Origin: JBEEMU01 sp043778315
GTDB lineage: Bacteria; Bacteroidota; Bacteroidia; Chitinophagales; Saprospiraceae
Length of the DNA: 15,287 nt
Direction of reading: 5' to 3'
Assembly (NCBI GenBank): GCA_043778315.1
Contig: JAYWGJ010000374.1
Location: 1 to 15,287, forward strand
The notes under the pieces are model-generated. The model worked only from the letters and a program-made list of their open reading frames with translations, was not told where the DNA came from and did not search any database. The number at the start of each line of letters is the position of its first letter. Position 1 is the first letter of the stretch. Position numbers and translations under genes: made by a program. Shown here in pieces: positions 14,410 through 15,287 of the stretch.

Positions 14410-15287
14410 TCATCTGCCCAATATCAACTGTAAATTAGGCAGTAGCTCTGCCAATAAAGCCATATTTAGGGCGGGTTTATCGTTAGCAAAAGCGGTATTA
14501 TTTTTTTTATTTTGATAATTTGGGTTTGCCAATTGCAATATTTTTCCGCGTTCGGGAATAGAGAAATGCGCGAATGCGCGCCGCATCAAGGGCAATAAAC
14601 TATCAAAAACGTCAGCCTCCAAGCCGCTCACCCAAGCATCTAATATCGCAAAAAGCTCGGTTTGATACACCAAAAGCTGACCGCTCCCGTGCGTAAAACC
14701 CTCGAGCCACGCCACCGCACGCGCAGGGTCTTCGGCTACCGACATCGCATATTGCATCGCTTGCGCTACGCGCACGGGTTGCCATGTTTTATCATCAAAA
14801 AGCAAGCGCACGACCGTTCCGTTTAGTAAAGGGTGTGTCGCGGCGCGGCTTTGCGCTTGTATCAATGCCTCCGTCCAAGCGGTTTGATGATTTGCGTTAT
14901 GCAAAATATGTATGGCGTGATTGGTCGCTAATATTTTTTTGAACAAAATTTCCGCCGCGTCATTATCCACATAACACGCCGTCGGCAGTCCAGCCGCGAT
15001 GCGCGGGAGTAATTCGTCGATGACCGCGCTTATCATTTCGGCATCGGTTTGCCGAGCGTCACCGTAGCGCAGTACGTTTGCCATCGGGAGCAGCGCGTCC
15101 ATCAGTATCGAGATGTCGTAAGTGAGCGCGGCGCGATGCCGCAACTGCATCAGCAACTCGGGCAACGCGCTCGGCAAATCCGCTTTCAATACCATTTCGA
15201 GTATCGCGGTGAGGTCGGTGAGTTGTTGCGTTTGCCGAATGTGTACCTGCACAAATTGCGCCGCCGCCGACACCACTGTATTGCCCC
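14410..15287 (-). CDS. DUF5682-family protein, C-terminal part (runs off the right edge)
   Basis: The frame is open to the end of the window, so the true start lies outside; a GTG at 15276 is internal. The visible ~292 residues begin 'GNTVVSAAAQFVQVHIRQ' and are mostly helical. Near the end come 'WLEGFTHGSGQLLVYQTELFAILDAWVSGL' and 'FDSLLPLMRRAFAHFSIPERGKIL'. I recall this pattern (FxxGSGxxLL...LDxWLxxL...F..LLPLLRRTFxxFxxxER) as the C-terminus of DUF5682 proteins. Genes of that family usually stand with MoxR AAA ATPase, VWA-domain, SWIM zinc-finger and DUF5691 genes, so such partners may lie upstream of this gene, beyond the right edge. The function is not established. The DNA is GC-richer than the adjacent restriction operon, and no terminator was seen after its stop. 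Confidence 0.7.
   Translation of the reverse strand, partial: GNTVVSAAAQFVQVHIRQTQQLTDLTAILEMVLKADLPSALPELLMQLRHRAALTYDISILMDALLPMANVLRYGDARQTDAEMISAVIDELLPRIAAGLPTACYVDNDAAEILFKKILATNHAIHILHNANHQTAWTEALIQAQSRAATHPLLNGTVVRLLFDDKTWQPVRVAQAMQYAMSVAEDPARAVAWLEGFTHGSGQLLVYQTELFAILDAWVSGLEADVFDSLLPLMRRAFAHFSIPERGKILQLANPNYQNKKNNTAFANDKPALNMALLAELLPNLQLILGR

Overview
The window looks like a chromosomal segment of a Bacteroidota bacterium. Promoters have the Bacteroidota form (TTTG, about 19-21 bases, TAnnTTTG), leaders are A/T-rich without Shine-Dalgarno sequences, a surface protein ends in a type IX secretion (T9SS) sorting domain, and SecA is the long form of about 1,110 residues. No rRNA, tRNA, CRISPR array or insertion sequence was seen.

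Layout. (1) Positions 1-~525 are very GC-rich and unlike the rest: 39-bp tandem repeats, a GAC/GGC microsatellite and an open minus-strand frame that reads like a disordered eukaryotic protein. This block is fused in frame, at the GGC run, to a bacterial T9SS surface protein (to 2895). I think the first ~500 bases are foreign or a chimeric join. (2) Positions 2896-6593: an AT-rich spacer with a strong terminator, then four same-strand genes: a six-helix membrane protein, a small winged-helix regulator, a Coq4-like protein and a DUF4173-type multi-helix membrane protein. Two promoters in this cluster share an almost identical 26-bp promoter/operator, probably the regulator's binding site. (3) Positions 6553-9059: nadA (minus) and ychF (plus), transcribed divergently and bounded by two-way hairpin terminators. 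(4) Positions 9098-12439: secA (minus). (5) Positions 12556-14230: a type II restriction-modification operon (minus), a Dam-like adenine methyltransferase overlapping a PD-(D/E)XK nuclease, with lower GC than its flanks. (6) Positions 14410-15287: the C-terminal part of a DUF5682-family protein (minus), running off the right edge.

How it fits together. The methyltransferase keeps the residues that E. coli Dam uses to read GATC. Scanning the window by eye, I found no GATC at all from 469 to 15287, although about 50-60 would be expected by composition. The only two GATC sites (72 and 465) lie in the foreign-looking block. This supports both a GATC-specific restriction system and a non-native left end. 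GGCC shows a similar pattern: three sites before 400 and one after. The restriction operon beside a DUF5682 gene may be the edge of a larger accessory or defence region to the right. The 3.2-6.6 kb membrane/regulator/Coq4-like cluster is the best candidate for an uncharacterised regulated system inside the window.
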